A stretch of 64,000 nucleotides of DNA from assembly GCA_904419075.1 (NCBI GenBank), contig CAJFQM010000010.1:41178-105177 (forward strand). The letters run 5' to 3'. The notes under the pieces are model-generated. The model was not told the origin of the DNA. It ran no database searches and saw nothing but the letters and a program-made list of their open reading frames with translations. Every line of letters begins with the position of its first letter. Position 1 is the first letter of the stretch. Source of the DNA: an uncultured Clostridia bacterium (GTDB lineage Bacteria; Bacillota; Clostridia; Christensenellales; Borkfalkiaceae). Position numbers and translations under genes: made by a program. Below, piece after piece: positions 54,082 through 62,579 of this stretch.

Positions 54082-55176
54082 ATGAAAATTATCGGAAGAG
54101 CATTAATTCTCGGATTGACTGCATTATTCGGTATCGGTACGGTCGGAATGTCCGTTTCATGCGGCAGGGACGACAGATATAATATCGCCATGTTTGCCTA
54201 CAAATACGACGACAGCTATATCTCTACCGTGAGGACGGCGCTCGCGTCAAAGTTCAGGGCTCATTCCGCTGAAATAGCCTATACCGCATACAACGGAGAA
54301 AACAGCCAACAGACTCAGAGCACGCAGATAGATGCCGCCATTATCAAAGGAGCGGATTTGCTCTTGATCAACGCGGTGGATTTTCAGGCCTCCGGGAAAG
54401 CGCTTGCCCGAAAAGCAAAGGAACGGGATTTGCCCGTGATATTTTTCAATCGTGAAGTCAGTGACGAATCCGTAAATCTTTCGGAAAAATTTTGTTTCGT
54501 CGGAACGGATCCCGCGGCACCGGGCTATATATTGGGGCAGATGATCGCCGAGCTTTTATCGACCGATGAAAGTTTTAGAAAATATGACCTGAACGGCGAC
54601 GGGAAAATTCAATATGCCATGTTCCGTGCGGAAGTGGGAAATGCCGAAGCGGACGGGAGGACAAAATATTCCGTTTCCGAAGCAAATCGGATTTTGTCGG
54701 AAAATGCGGATTTGACGGTTGCCGATAAGTCGGGAAACATTCTTCAACGCGTAGGCGAAGATCAAATGGCGAATTGGGACAGTGCCACGGCAAATTCCAT
54801 GATGAGCGCTCTTTTCAAAGTAGAAAACAACTGTCCGAATATAGAGCTTGTCATCTGCAACAACGACGATATGGCGTTGGGCGTGGTTTCTGCCTTGAAG
54901 GCGAAGGGATATAACGAAACGGGGAGTAAAAACGACACTTCAAAAGCGTACATTCCCGTTTACGGAGTAGATGCGTTGGCTACGGCGCTTGATGCAATGA
55001 GAAACGGAAGCATGGAGGCCACGGTCCGTCAGGACGGAGAAGCGATGGCGGAAGCGATCGAAGAAATTGCTTTGAATATCAAGGCGGGAAAAGATTTTCT
55101 CGACGGAACCGAGTATCGTTTCGATGAGGGCGTCAGAAAATTGAGGATCCCCTATACGCCGGTGACGCATGCGTAA
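54082..55176 (+). CDS. mglB: Galactose/methyl-galactoside binding lipoprotein MglB
   Basis: A 364-residue periplasmic-binding-type lipoprotein. The ATG at 54082 has GAGGAG seven bases before it. The lipobox is SVSC with Cys27. The calcium loop DLNGDGKIQ at 169-177 is the hallmark of MglB, followed by AEVGNAEADGRTKY as in E. coli. VICNNDDMALG near 253 is also typical. It binds galactose or glucose and delivers it to MglA-MglC. The N-terminal 53951-54081 stretch shows no clear promoter. Confidence 0.92.
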   Translation: MKIIGRALILGLTALFGIGTVGMSVSCGRDDRYNIAMFAYKYDDSYISTVRTALASKFRAHSAEIAYTAYNGENSQQTQSTQIDAAIIKGADLLLINAVDFQASGKALARKAKERDLPVIFFNREVSDESVNLSEKFCFVGTDPAAPGYILGQMIAELLSTDESFRKYDLNGDGKIQYAMFRAEVGNAEADGRTKYSVSEANRILSENADLTVADKSGNILQRVGEDQMANWDSATANSMMSALFKVENNCPNIELVICNNDDMALGVVSALKAKGYNETGSKNDTSKAYIPVYGVDALATALDAMRNGSMEATVRQDGEAMAEAIEEIALNIKAGKDFLDGTEYRFDEGVRKLRIPYTPVTHA

Positions 55177-55224
55177 GCGGAAAAAAGGACGGAGGGAGAT
55201 CTGTCCGGAAAACGGGAGGCAAGG

Positions 55225-56724
55225 ATGTCGGAATACGAATATCTTTTGGAAATGCGGGATATAGTAAAATCATTTCCCGGGGTCAAGGCTCTGGACGGGG
55301 CAAAATTGCTCGTAAAGCCGGGGACGGTTCACGCTCTGATGGGGGAGAACGGTGCGGGAAAATCCACGCTGATGAAATGTCTGTTCGGGATTTATCGCAA
55401 AGATGAAGGGACGATCAAAATCGAAGGGAAGGAAGTTTCTTTCACGGATCCGAAAGACGCCATGGAAAACGGCGTCGCGATGGTGCATCAGGAACTGAAT
55501 CAGATATTGAAGCGTAACGTCATGGATAATTTATGGCTGGGGCGGTATCCGATAAAATACGGATTGGTATCCGAAAGAGAGATGTATAAGCGCACGAAGA
55601 CGCTCTTTTCCGAACTGGAAATCAAGGCAGATCCCCGTGTCCCGATGAGTAAGCTCTCCGTCGCGCAGCGCCAGATGGTAGAGATAGCCAAGGCGGTTTC
55701 CTATCATGCGAAAATTCTCGTCCTCGACGAGCCTACTTCCTCTCTGACCTCTCCGGAAGTCGCGCACCTGTTTAAGATTATCCGGAGATTGAAGGAAAAC
55801 GGCTGCGGAATTATTTATATTTCTCATAAAATGGAAGAAATTTTGGAGATTTCCGACGAAGTGACCGTTATGAGGGACGGAAAATTTGTCTCTACGGACG
55901 CGGCGTCGGATCTGACGATAGAGAAAATTATTCGCCGTATGGTAGGGCGCGAACTTACCGACATGTATCCTCCTCGCGATCATGATATCGGCGGCGAACT
56001 TTTGCGCGTGGAGCATCTTTCCGCCCGTTATAAGCCGATCGGCGATATTTCTTTTTCTTTAAGAAAGGGGGAAATTCTCGGCTTTGCCGGACTCGTCGGC
56101 GCGGGGCGGACCGAAGTTTTGGAAACGATTTTCGGAATGAACGAAAAGTCGGACGGGACGATTGCGCTTCACGGCATTCCGTTGGAGATTTCCTCTCCGT
56201 CCGAAGCGATAGAAAAGGGCTTTGCCCTCATTACCGAAGAGCGCCGCGCCACGGGCATTTTCGGCGGCCTTTCCGTTTTGGAAAACACCTGTATTTCCAA
56301 TTTGCGGCGATATCGGGGAAAATCGGGACTTTTGTCGGGACGTAAAATGGCAAGGGACGCGAAATGGGCGGTCGACGCCATGAAAATCCGAACTCCTTCG
56401 CTCTCGACGCCGATAAAGACTCTATCGGGCGGAAATCAGCAGAAAGTCATTCTCGGCCGCTGGCTGCTCACGAAGCCTCAGGTGCTCCTTTTGGACGAAC
56501 CGACGCGGGGAATCGACGTAGGCGCAAAATACGAGATTTATCAGTTAATTATCGGGATGGCGAGGGAGGGAAAAGGAATCATAATGGTCTCTTCCGAAAT
56601 GCCCGAGCTGATGGGCGTGTGTGACCGCATTATCGTAATGTCCGGCGGCAGAATCGCGGGGGAAGTAGACGGGAAAAACTGTACGCAGGAAGAGATTATG
56701 GCTTTAGCCGCCAAATATGTATGA
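55225..56724 (+). CDS. mglA: Galactoside ABC transporter ATPase MglA
   Basis: A 499-residue protein with two fused ABC domains. The first has MGENGAGKST (Walker A), LSVAQRQMVEIAKA and LVLDEPTSSL. The second has the degenerate GLVGAGRTE and intact LSGGNQQKVILGRW and LLLDEPTRGIDVG. This is the plan of CUT2-family (ribose/galactose) ATPases. It energises MglC. It starts 48 bases after mglB. Confidence 0.95.
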   Translation: MSEYEYLLEMRDIVKSFPGVKALDGAKLLVKPGTVHALMGENGAGKSTLMKCLFGIYRKDEGTIKIEGKEVSFTDPKDAMENGVAMVHQELNQILKRNVMDNLWLGRYPIKYGLVSEREMYKRTKTLFSELEIKADPRVPMSKLSVAQRQMVEIAKAVSYHAKILVLDEPTSSLTSPEVAHLFKIIRRLKENGCGIIYISHKMEEILEISDEVTVMRDGKFVSTDAASDLTIEKIIRRMVGRELTDMYPPRDHDIGGELLRVEHLSARYKPIGDISFSLRKGEILGFAGLVGAGRTEVLETIFGMNEKSDGTIALHGIPLEISSPSEAIEKGFALITEERRATGIFGGLSVLENTCISNLRRYRGKSGLLSGRKMARDAKWAVDAMKIRTPSLSTPIKTLSGGNQQKVILGRWLLTKPQVLLLDEPTRGIDVGAKYEIYQLIIGMAREGKGIIMVSSEMPELMGVCDRIIVMSGGRIAGEVDGKNCTQEEIMALAAKYV

Positions 56725-56738
56725 GGAGAGTTTAATTT

Positions 56739-57851
56739 ATGTCTGAGGAAATAAATATGAAACAGGAAAAAGAACCTACGGGTTTTCTATCCCGAAAAAA
56801 GGGGGAATGGAGGGAGTTTCGGGCTCTTTCCAAAGCGGAGAAGAAAAAACGAATTATAGAGTGGTTTCTCAATAATGCGCTCTATATGCTGATTTTTGTC
56901 TTTGTCATCGTGGTATTTATTTACAATCAACGGTTTTTATCGTTTGACTCTGTCGTCAATATCGCGATGCAGTCCGCTTCGCGTCTCCTTATGGCACTCG
57001 GAGTCGCGGGCATCATTGTCTTGACGGGCACCGACCTTTCCGCCGGAAGGTGCCTCGGACTTTGCGCCTGTGTCTGTGCCTCTCTTTTGCAGGCAAACGG
57101 CACCGCAAACAAAATGTTTTCGGGACTTTCATTCGGAACCTGGCTGATTCCCGTTGCCCTTATCGTCTCCATGCTCATAGGAGGTTTGGTCGGCGCCTTC
57201 AACGGATTTATGGTATCCAGATTCAAATTACACCCGTTCATCGTTACCCTGGGTACCCAACTTATTCTTTATGGGCTCGTGATGTGGTATGTTTCTCTGG
57301 GTCAAAATAACAGCGCGCCCATTGCCGGATTGGACGATCGGTATCTCGATCTCGTAACGGGAGGTTTCAAAATCGGCGGCGTAAAAATACCCAATTACTT
57401 TTGGATAGTTCTTGCCGTAGCCGTCGTTATGTGGTTTGTCTGGAACAAGACCCGGCTGGGGAAAAATATGTTCGCCGTCGGAACAAATCCGGAAGCGTCC
57501 GCCGTTTCCGGCGTCAGCGTGGCGAGGACGATCGTCATTGTCTTTGCGCTCGCGGGAATACTGTACGGCATCTCCGCCTTCGTGGAATCCGCGCGAGTCT
57601 CCTCCAATTCGACCGCTACGGGCGTCAATTACGAGCTTGACGCGATCGCCGCCTGCGTGATCGGCGGCGTTTCGTTCATGGGCGGAATCGGAAAAATAAA
57701 GGGGGTCGTCATCGGCGTTGTTCTCTTGCAGCTCGTCAATGCCGGGCTGGTGTTTCTCAATCTCAAACCGGAAATACAGACCATCGTGAAAGGGGCGATC
57801 ATTTTGATTGCCTGCGCGATCGATATGCGAAAATATATCGCCAAAAAATAA
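56739..57851 (+). CDS. mglC: Galactoside ABC transporter permease MglC
   Basis: A 370-residue membrane protein with 8-10 helices. The BPD_transp_2 marks are present (GTDLSAGRCLGLCA, HPFIVTLGTQLILYG, NPEASAVSGVSV, AACVIGGVSFMGG). It has a basic N-terminal extension of about 50 residues before the first helix. It completes mglBAC and starts 14 bases after mglA. No hairpin terminator was found behind it. Confidence 0.95.
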   Translation: MSEEINMKQEKEPTGFLSRKKGEWREFRALSKAEKKKRIIEWFLNNALYMLIFVFVIVVFIYNQRFLSFDSVVNIAMQSASRLLMALGVAGIIVLTGTDLSAGRCLGLCACVCASLLQANGTANKMFSGLSFGTWLIPVALIVSMLIGGLVGAFNGFMVSRFKLHPFIVTLGTQLILYGLVMWYVSLGQNNSAPIAGLDDRYLDLVTGGFKIGGVKIPNYFWIVLAVAVVMWFVWNKTRLGKNMFAVGTNPEASAVSGVSVARTIVIVFALAGILYGISAFVESARVSSNSTATGVNYELDAIAACVIGGVSFMGGIGKIKGVVIGVVLLQLVNAGLVFLNLKPEIQTIVKGAIILIACAIDMRKYIAKK

Positions 57852-57929
57852 ATCTTCGTTTTATGCACAGGGGGACAGGAAAGCCGTCGGGAAGCATATA
57901 ATTTTTCGGTTTTCTTATTTTGCAAGAAA

Positions 57930-57960
57930 TTATCAAAAAAGGCTTGATTTTATCAAAAAA
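57930..57960 (+). repeat. Direct repeat TTATCAAAAAA, 20 bases apart
   Basis: Identical 11-base copies at 57930-57940 and 57950-57960 flank the -35 of the next promoter, two helical turns apart; a possible operator. Confidence 0.5.
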
Positions 57961-57972
57961 TTTTGCTACAAT
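57944..57972 (+). promoter_or_regulatory. Promoter of the UDP-sugar pyrophosphorylase gene
   Basis: TTGATT at 57944-57949 and TACAAT at 57967-57972, spacer 17, with an extended TG. Confidence 0.68.
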
Positions 57973-58002
57973 AATAAGAAAATCGTCGAGAGTGAATGAT
58001 TT

Positions 58003-59232
58003 ATGACTTACGAACAGGCGGAAAAGTTGCTGAAAGAAAAGGGACAGGAACAACTTCTCCGATTTTATAAAGAGCTGAACGAGGCGGAAAGATCCCGTTT
58101 GCTGGAAGGGATAGAAAAAATAGACTGGTCTTTTGAAGAAGTATTGAAAAATCCCGAAGATCTCAGCGGAAGGGGGAGAGACATCCGACCCATCGAGGGA
58201 ATGTCTTTGAAAGACATTAAAGAGAGGCGCGAGGAATTTTTTGCCGCGGGTGCGGAAGCCATTCGGAACGGTAAGGTGGCCGCGGTTCTTTTGGCGGGAG
58301 GACAAGGGACTCGTCTGGGCGTAGACGGTCCTAAGGGAGCTTATAACATTGGAATTACTCGCCCGCTGTATATTTTTGAACAGCAGATGAGAAATTTGAA
58401 AGACGTCGTGGAGGAATGTGGTGCGTATATTCCTCTTTATGTCATGACGAGCGAAAAAAATCATGAGGAGACCGTCGCCTTTTGGCGGGAACACGATATG
58501 TTCGGGTATCCGGTCTCGGAAATAAAATTTTTTGTTCAGGACATGGCTCCCGCGGTCGATTTTGAGGGGAAGATTTATTTGGAAAGCAAGGATTATCCCG
58601 CTCTTTCTCCCAACGGCAACGGCGGCTGGTTTTCTTCCATGCGGCGCGCCGGTCTGTGTGAAGAACTCCATGCGCGCGGGATAGAATGGATCAATATTTA
58701 TGCGGTGGACAACGTATTGCAGCGAATCGCCGACCCCGTTTTTGTGGGAGCGACGTTGTTGAGCGGAGTCAACTGCGGGGCGAAAGCGGTCGCAAAGGCT
58801 TATCCCGAAGAACGGGTGGGGGTTCTTTGTGAAGAGGACGGACGCCCGGCGATCATAGAATATTACGAATTGAGCGAAGAAATGGCGAACAAGCGGGAGA
58901 AAGACGGCGTTCTTTCCTATCGTTACGGAGTGATTCTCAATTATCTTTTCCGACTTTCAAAATTGGAAGAGACGGCGGACAGACGGATTCCCGTGCATAT
59001 CGTAAAGAAGAAAATCGAATATGTGGACGAGTGCGGAGAGACGAAAAAGCCTGAAAGAGAAAACGGATTGAAATTTGAGACGCTGGCAGTCGATCTCATT
59101 CGGCCGATGGAGAGCGTTCTGCCTTTTGAAGTGGAACGGGAAAAGGAATTTGCTCCCATCAAAAACAGAACGGGGGTGGATAGCGTGGATTCCGCCAGGG
59201 AACTTTTGAAAAAGAACGGGGTAGAGTTATAA
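58003..59232 (+). CDS. UDPGP-family nucleotidyltransferase (UDP-GlcNAc/UDP-sugar pyrophosphorylase)
   Basis: A 409-residue enzyme of the eukaryote-like UDPGP type 1 family. The nucleotide loop is LLAGGQGTRLG (near 94-104), followed by the PKG motif, the PLYVMTSEKNHE strand, PNGNGGWF and the NIYAVDNVLQRIADP uridine/sugar site. It makes a UDP-sugar from UTP and a sugar-1-phosphate; this branch commonly uses GlcNAc-1-P, GalNAc-1-P or Gal-1-P. It may act after the NahK-like kinase or after mgl uptake. It overlaps the next gene by one base. Confidence 0.88.
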   Translation: MTYEQAEKLLKEKGQEQLLRFYKELNEAERSRLLEGIEKIDWSFEEVLKNPEDLSGRGRDIRPIEGMSLKDIKERREEFFAAGAEAIRNGKVAAVLLAGGQGTRLGVDGPKGAYNIGITRPLYIFEQQMRNLKDVVEECGAYIPLYVMTSEKNHEETVAFWREHDMFGYPVSEIKFFVQDMAPAVDFEGKIYLESKDYPALSPNGNGGWFSSMRRAGLCEELHARGIEWINIYAVDNVLQRIADPVFVGATLLSGVNCGAKAVAKAYPEERVGVLCEEDGRPAIIEYYELSEEMANKREKDGVLSYRYGVILNYLFRLSKLEETADRRIPVHIVKKKIEYVDECGETKKPERENGLKFETLAVDLIRPMESVLPFEVEREKEFAPIKNRTGVDSVDSARELLKKNGVEL

Positions 59233-59585
59233 TGGCTACGGATTTGGTCGGAAACGAGAAATTGCAGCGCTTCATACAGCTTTTGAGCGATCTGAATCAC
59301 GAAACCGCGGAGGTATTTTCTTCCGGAAAGACGGAAATTTTCCATAAAATGAACGATACGATTCTCGAAATGTATTCGATTCAGCACTATGGCACGGAGG
59401 AAGCATATACGGCGATCGAGGAAGATTGCCAGGTCATTTATCAGAATTTTAATGCCATCATCGCTATGCTGAAAAGTAACGACAGTATATTTATAGATAA
59501 TGCGACCAATACCGCGGTAAAAAAATTTCTGCGCAATATTTTTGACGCGCAGATAAACATTTTGACCGCTTACGGGTTGGTATGA
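59232..59585 (+). CDS. Small helical protein, unknown function
   Basis: A 117-residue protein that I do not recognise. It appears all-helical, with acidic and aromatic heptads, no signal peptide and no cysteine other than one (Cys67). It starts on the last base of the pyrophosphorylase stop (TAATG), so it is translationally coupled and may be a partner or regulator of it. A strong terminator follows. Confidence 0.7.
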   Translation: MATDLVGNEKLQRFIQLLSDLNHETAEVFSSGKTEIFHKMNDTILEMYSIQHYGTEEAYTAIEEDCQVIYQNFNAIIAMLKSNDSIFIDNATNTAVKKFLRNIFDAQINILTAYGLV

Positions 59586-59604
59586 AAAACATACGGGCAT
59601 GATG

Positions 59605-59639
59605 AAAAAAGGTTTTCGCCGTTGCGAAAACCTTTTTTT
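59605..59639 (+). terminator. Rho-independent terminator
   Basis: A 15-base stem (59605-59619 with 59624-59638) with A run and T run. Confidence 0.9.
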
Positions 59640-59723
59640 CATTCGAAAACTACATTATCAACCTATTGTCAAGTGTTTAAGGAGAAATTTCACAAAAAAG
59701 TCACAAAAAATTTTTGAATAAAT

Positions 59724-59764
59724 AAAAAAACGCTCGTCGAAAGAGTTTCGGCGGGTGTTTTTTT
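59724..59764. terminator. Bidirectional terminator-like hairpin
   Basis: A 19-pair stem with G-U pairs, A run on the left and T run on the right. It separates the chromosomal operon from the transposase. No gene is seen between 59640 and 59821. Confidence 0.7.
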
Positions 59765-59821
59765 ATTCGATTTTCTATATCGATATGGAATTTATCTGTT
59801 TATTCGGTATCTTCGGTAACG

Positions 59822-59845
59822 CAAAACAGCCGTCTTGCGGCGGCT
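59822..59845 (-). terminator. Terminator of the IS30 transposase gene
   Basis: AGCCG/CGGCT stem (59828-59845) with GTTTTGC after it on the minus strand. Confidence 0.55.
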
Positions 59846-59874
59846 TAATGTTCTTTTATTCGGTTGTTGTTTCG

Positions 59875-60945
59875 TTATAATGCGGCTAATTGTTTCTCGA
59901 ACATTTCTTTTGAACAAGCAAAGCCGAATATCTCTCTCGGATATGCGTTTACCCAATCTTCAATGAATTGTATGGACTTATCGGAATATTTTGTAAAGTC
60001 GGTGCCTTTCGGTACTTGCCTTCTTATATCCCTGTTGATTCTTTCGTTCGTTCCGCGTTCACATGAGCGATACGGGTGACAGTAATAAATGTTCGTGCGC
60101 TTTTCTGTTTCGTCGTATATGGATTTCTCCAATCCTTCATAGTCGGAAAACTCCACGCCGTTATCTACCGTGATACTCTTGAATAGTTTTTTGAATTGTT
60201 GTTGCCCGTATTTCTTTTCGAGGGAATCTAATACGTAAACGACAGAAGCGGGTTTCCTGTTCGGAATTTTAATGATTTTTTCGTATCTCGTCAGACGTTC
60301 GGTAAGAACAAGGAGAGTATCTTTCGTCCTCTTTTTTCCTACCACACAATCCATTTCCCAATGCCCGAAAGAGTTTCTTTGAGAAACGTCGTTCGGACGT
60401 TTTTCTATGCTTAAACCTTTCGGAGGACGTTTCGCAACGGGTTTTCTGTAATGTTTCTTTTTCTCTCCTACGGGTAAATGTTTCATTTTGAGGTGGGGAA
60501 ATATGCCCATGGAAATATAGCGGTAGAGAGTAGTTTTGCTGATATTGGTTTTGAAGAGATGTTCGCGTTTGATTTCACCGAGAACGGCGCAAGGGGAAAG
60601 TTTATCTTTAATGACGCGTCTTTCGATATAGTTGACGAAAGGATAATCGTTACCGAGTTTAATGTCGGGACCTTTGGAGGTCATATTGAATTTATATTTG
60701 TCATGAGCTTTATTCGCACTATACCGTTTAACGAATTTATAATGTCTTTCGCCGTAAATATCGGTATAGGAATATTCTTTGCGGAAGTATTCGCCGCGCT
60801 TGATTTCCTTATAGACGGCGGAAACGGAAAGACCGAGTTTATGAGCAATAAATTTAACTTTAAGTTTGTTGTTAAGGCAATCTTCTAAAACAAGGCGTTG
60901 AGTGAAAGAGATATTCTTTCTGTTCATTTTATATGCTTTTCTCAT
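59875..60945 (-). CDS. IS30-family transposase
   Basis: A 356-residue DDE transposase. The N-terminal HTH region (FTQRLVLEDCLNNKLKVKFIA, GLSVSAVYKEIKRG) precedes the RNase H-like domain: Asp in HWEMDCVVG, Asp in ITVDNGVEFSD and Glu in ERGTNERINRDIRR, the IS30 marks. The reading frame is complete, with AAGGAGG before the ATG, so the protein may be active. I could not find matching terminal inverted repeats, so the element's ends are not fixed. It marks the border to the mobile region on its right. Confidence 0.92.
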   Translation of the reverse strand: MRKAYKMNRKNISFTQRLVLEDCLNNKLKVKFIAHKLGLSVSAVYKEIKRGEYFRKEYSYTDIYGERHYKFVKRYSANKAHDKYKFNMTSKGPDIKLGNDYPFVNYIERRVIKDKLSPCAVLGEIKREHLFKTNISKTTLYRYISMGIFPHLKMKHLPVGEKKKHYRKPVAKRPPKGLSIEKRPNDVSQRNSFGHWEMDCVVGKKRTKDTLLVLTERLTRYEKIIKIPNRKPASVVYVLDSLEKKYGQQQFKKLFKSITVDNGVEFSDYEGLEKSIYDETEKRTNIYYCHPYRSCERGTNERINRDIRRQVPKGTDFTKYSDKSIQFIEDWVNAYPREIFGFACSKEMFEKQLAAL

Positions 60946-60990
60946 AAGTAAACCTCCTTGAACGTTATTTCCGAGGTGGAGCGGGCCCCG

Positions 60991-61052
60991 CGGTTCGGCG
61001 TGGGTCTCGCTAACCCGCTAAGCCCGACCGCCGAGAAACCGAGCGTTTTTTT
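60991..61052. other. GC-rich bulged hairpin in the transposase leader
   Basis: CGGTTCGGCG (60991-61000) pairs with CGCCG...AACCG (61029-61041) around a three-base bulge, with an inner GGGT/ACCC stem. Seven T follow on the plus strand. On the minus strand it lies in the transposase 5' leader. GC content is far above the surroundings. Confidence 0.55.
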
Positions 61053-61059
61053 AGCGGTA

Positions 61060-61088
61060 GGATTATCATACCCGTGTTTGTCTGTCAA
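61060..61088 (-). promoter_or_regulatory. Probable promoter of the transposase
   Basis: TTGACA (61088-61083) and TAATCC (61065-61060) with TG before the -10, spacer 17, on the minus strand. The leader is about 110 bases. Confidence 0.5.
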
Positions 61089-61139
61089 GGGTCGGAAAAA
61101 TTCGTGAGCATAAAGGTAGTGCGTTTTATCCCTCCCGAA

Positions 61140-61320
61140 TTTTCCCTAAAATCCCCAAAGACGGGGGATTTTCCCCTTGACCGCCGTCCACGGGCATGAT
61201 AAGCTCCGCGCAAGAAGGTGAAGCCCGCAAGGCTTCACCTTCCAAGTATAAAGAAACGGGGAAGGGCGGTAAAAGCGGAAAAAGTCGAGCGCCCCGCAAG
61301 GGGTGACAGCAAATAACAAA
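61140..61320 (+). other. Structured non-coding segment before the mobile-element genes
   Basis: Three hairpins in a row: GGGG/CCCC near 61163-61177, a perfect 12-base stem with CGCAA loop (61214-61242), and CCCC-GCAA-GGGG near 61292-61303. No frame was found. It may be a leader RNA or part of an element end. The whole gap 60946-61345 has no gene. Confidence 0.45.
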
Positions 61321-61345
61321 AAGGCAGGTGAAGGAGATGAACGAA

Positions 61346-61444
61346 ATGACAGCAAACGAGCTTTACAGGCTGATACAATACTTAAAGGCCTTAGGCTGGG
61401 ACGAAAAAGAAATAGTCAAGCTCATCGAGTGTATAACTCGATAA
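61346..61444 (+). CDS. Small mobile-element protein (32 residues)
   Basis: The product starts MTANELYRLIQYLKALGW and ends KLIECITR: an amphipathic two-helix peptide. The ATG at 61337 touches AAGGAG, so the next ATG at 61346, nine bases away, is the better start. Small proteins of this kind occur on conjugative elements of gut Clostridia; function is not known. The end of the gene forms one arm of a hairpin. Confidence 0.5.
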   Translation: MTANELYRLIQYLKALGWDEKEIVKLIECITR

Positions 61445-61452
61445 ACTTGACT
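61414..61452 (+). other. Hairpin over the stop of the small gene
   Basis: AGTCAAG (61414-61420) pairs with CTTGACT (61446-61452), and ATCGAGT with ACTCGAT inside. No T run, so it is an mRNA-end stabiliser or attenuator. The gap 61453-61622 holds one more stem (61516-61545) and no gene. Confidence 0.6.
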
Positions 61453-61622
61453 ATGTAACTCTCAAACTCAGCCGAACGGATTTTCAAGTTTCACCACTTC
61501 CCCGAACGGCTACCAATGTAGGGCGATAACCTGCCCGCCCTGCATCTAACTTTTCTTTATTTTACCACGACGGAGCGAAAAAGTCAATAGATTTTCAAAA
61601 ATTTTTTTTAGGAGGTATACTC

Positions 61623-62120
61623 ATGATTTACAAATTTTTCAAGAATGTTGAGACGGTGGAAGAGCTTTACAGCCAATACAAAAAACTTGCTATGCAATAC
61701 CACCCCGACCACGGCGGAAGCACTGAGGACATGCAACAGATAAACGCGGAATACGACGAATTAAAAAAGCGGGTCGGAAATACGCACAAGAGCGCAACGG
61801 GTGAAACGTATCAGAGCGAACACACCGACACGAACGCGCCCGACAGATTCCGCGATATTATAAACGCCGTTATCAATTTCAATATCGATTTGGAGTTATG
61901 CGGGTGCTGGCTTTGGGCGTTCAATGCGTATTCGTGCAAAGACGAATTAAAGGGGCTCGGTTTCTTCTTCTGCTCCAAGAAAAAAGCGTGGGCATGGACA
62001 GACGAAAACCCGAAAAAGAACAAATACAAAATGACGCTTGACGAAATTCGCGAAACCTACGGAAGCGAAATTATCAAGAAACACAAGGACGAGACGAAAA
62101 AATTGACGGGAGCGGCTTAA
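61623..62120 (+). CDS. J-domain (DnaJ-like) protein of a mobile element
   Basis: A 165-residue protein. Residues 10-55 are a short J domain with the HPD motif (YHPDHGG), which would stimulate Hsp70. Residues 75-165 are a separate domain with FFFCSKKKAWAWTDENPKKNK, a pattern common in proteins of conjugative elements, where the function is unknown. TTAGGAGG precedes the ATG. It is the first larger gene of a set of collinear cargo genes. Confidence 0.8.
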   Translation: MIYKFFKNVETVEELYSQYKKLAMQYHPDHGGSTEDMQQINAEYDELKKRVGNTHKSATGETYQSEHTDTNAPDRFRDIINAVINFNIDLELCGCWLWAFNAYSCKDELKGLGFFFCSKKKAWAWTDENPKKNKYKMTLDEIRETYGSEIIKKHKDETKKLTGAA

Positions 62121-62131
62121 AGCCGTTCCCG
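62107..62131 (+). other. Hairpin over the J-domain gene stop
   Basis: CGGGAGCGGCTT pairs with AAGCCGTTCCCG with one G-U pair; ends eight bases before the AAAGGAG of the next gene. Confidence 0.6.
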
Positions 62132-62149
62132 AACAAAGGAGATAAAACC

Positions 62150-62332
62150 ATGAAAGAGAAATGGCAAATATTCAGCAACTACATCAACGGCGAAAAGTTA
62201 TACAGAGTCGGCAGACGAGAAAACCCCGCCGAGCCGCTCCATAGCGGAAACGTCGAATATTTCGGAGGATATACAACAAACAGAACAGAAGCGGAAGAAA
62301 CCGCAAACAAATTGAACGAAAAAGACGAATAA
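62150..62332 (+). CDS. Small mobile-element protein (60 residues)
   Basis: A 60-residue protein, MKEKWQIFSNYINGEKLYRVGR at the start, mixed beta and helix, ending in an acidic helix. AAAGGAG lies nine bases upstream. Not assigned to a family, though single-sheet proteins like this are frequent on clostridial conjugative elements. Confidence 0.6.
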   Translation: MKEKWQIFSNYINGEKLYRVGRRENPAEPLHSGNVEYFGGYTTNRTEAEETANKLNEKDE

Positions 62333-62340
62333 CCCAAAAG

Positions 62341-62381
62341 CCGACCGCGGGCGGCCAATCCCGCGGAAAGGAGATAAAACC
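62341..62381 (+). repeat. Repeated leader with hairpin, copy 1
   Basis: CCGCGGG-N8-CCCGCGG followed at once by AAAGGAGATAAAA. The same block recurs at 62537-62575 with two changes in the loop. Confidence 0.75.
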
Positions 62382-62528
62382 ATGAAAGAAAAATTTACAA
62401 TTCTTTTCGACACCGACGACGGGCAAAAAGAAATACAATGCACCGCGGACGAATTGGAGCGGGTAAAAAGCGAAATAAAAACGCTTTACGGCGAATTTTC
62501 AATAAACACAATCAGCCGAACAAACTAA
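62382..62528 (+). CDS. Small mobile-element protein (48 residues)
   Basis: A 48-residue protein starting MKEKFTILFDTDDGQKE: two beta strands then a helix. It follows the repeated leader with AAAGGAG. Function unknown. Confidence 0.55.
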   Translation: MKEKFTILFDTDDGQKEIQCTADELERVKSEIKTLYGEFSINTISRTN

Positions 62529-62536
62529 CACCACAA

Positions 62537-62575
62537 CCGACCGCGGGCGGTTAATCCCGCGGAAAGGAGATAAAA
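62537..62575 (+). repeat. Repeated leader with hairpin, copy 2
   Basis: CCGACCGCGGGCGG, then TTAATCCCGCGG and the ribosome site; differs from copy 1 in two loop bases. Confidence 0.75.
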
Positions 62576-62579
62576 AATC

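Noticed and set aside
60970..61045. tRNA-like GC-rich segment
   Set aside because: No cloverleaf, T-loop sequence or CCA end can be built; the fold is a bulged hairpin followed by a T run.
59640..61140. Terminal inverted repeats of the IS30 element
   Set aside because: TGTCAAG occurs at both sides (about 59667 and 61082), but in the same direction, and the right one is part of a promoter. No true inverted pair was found by eye.
62341..62575. CRISPR-like repeat
   Set aside because: Only two copies, with a gene between them; each copy ends in a ribosome site.
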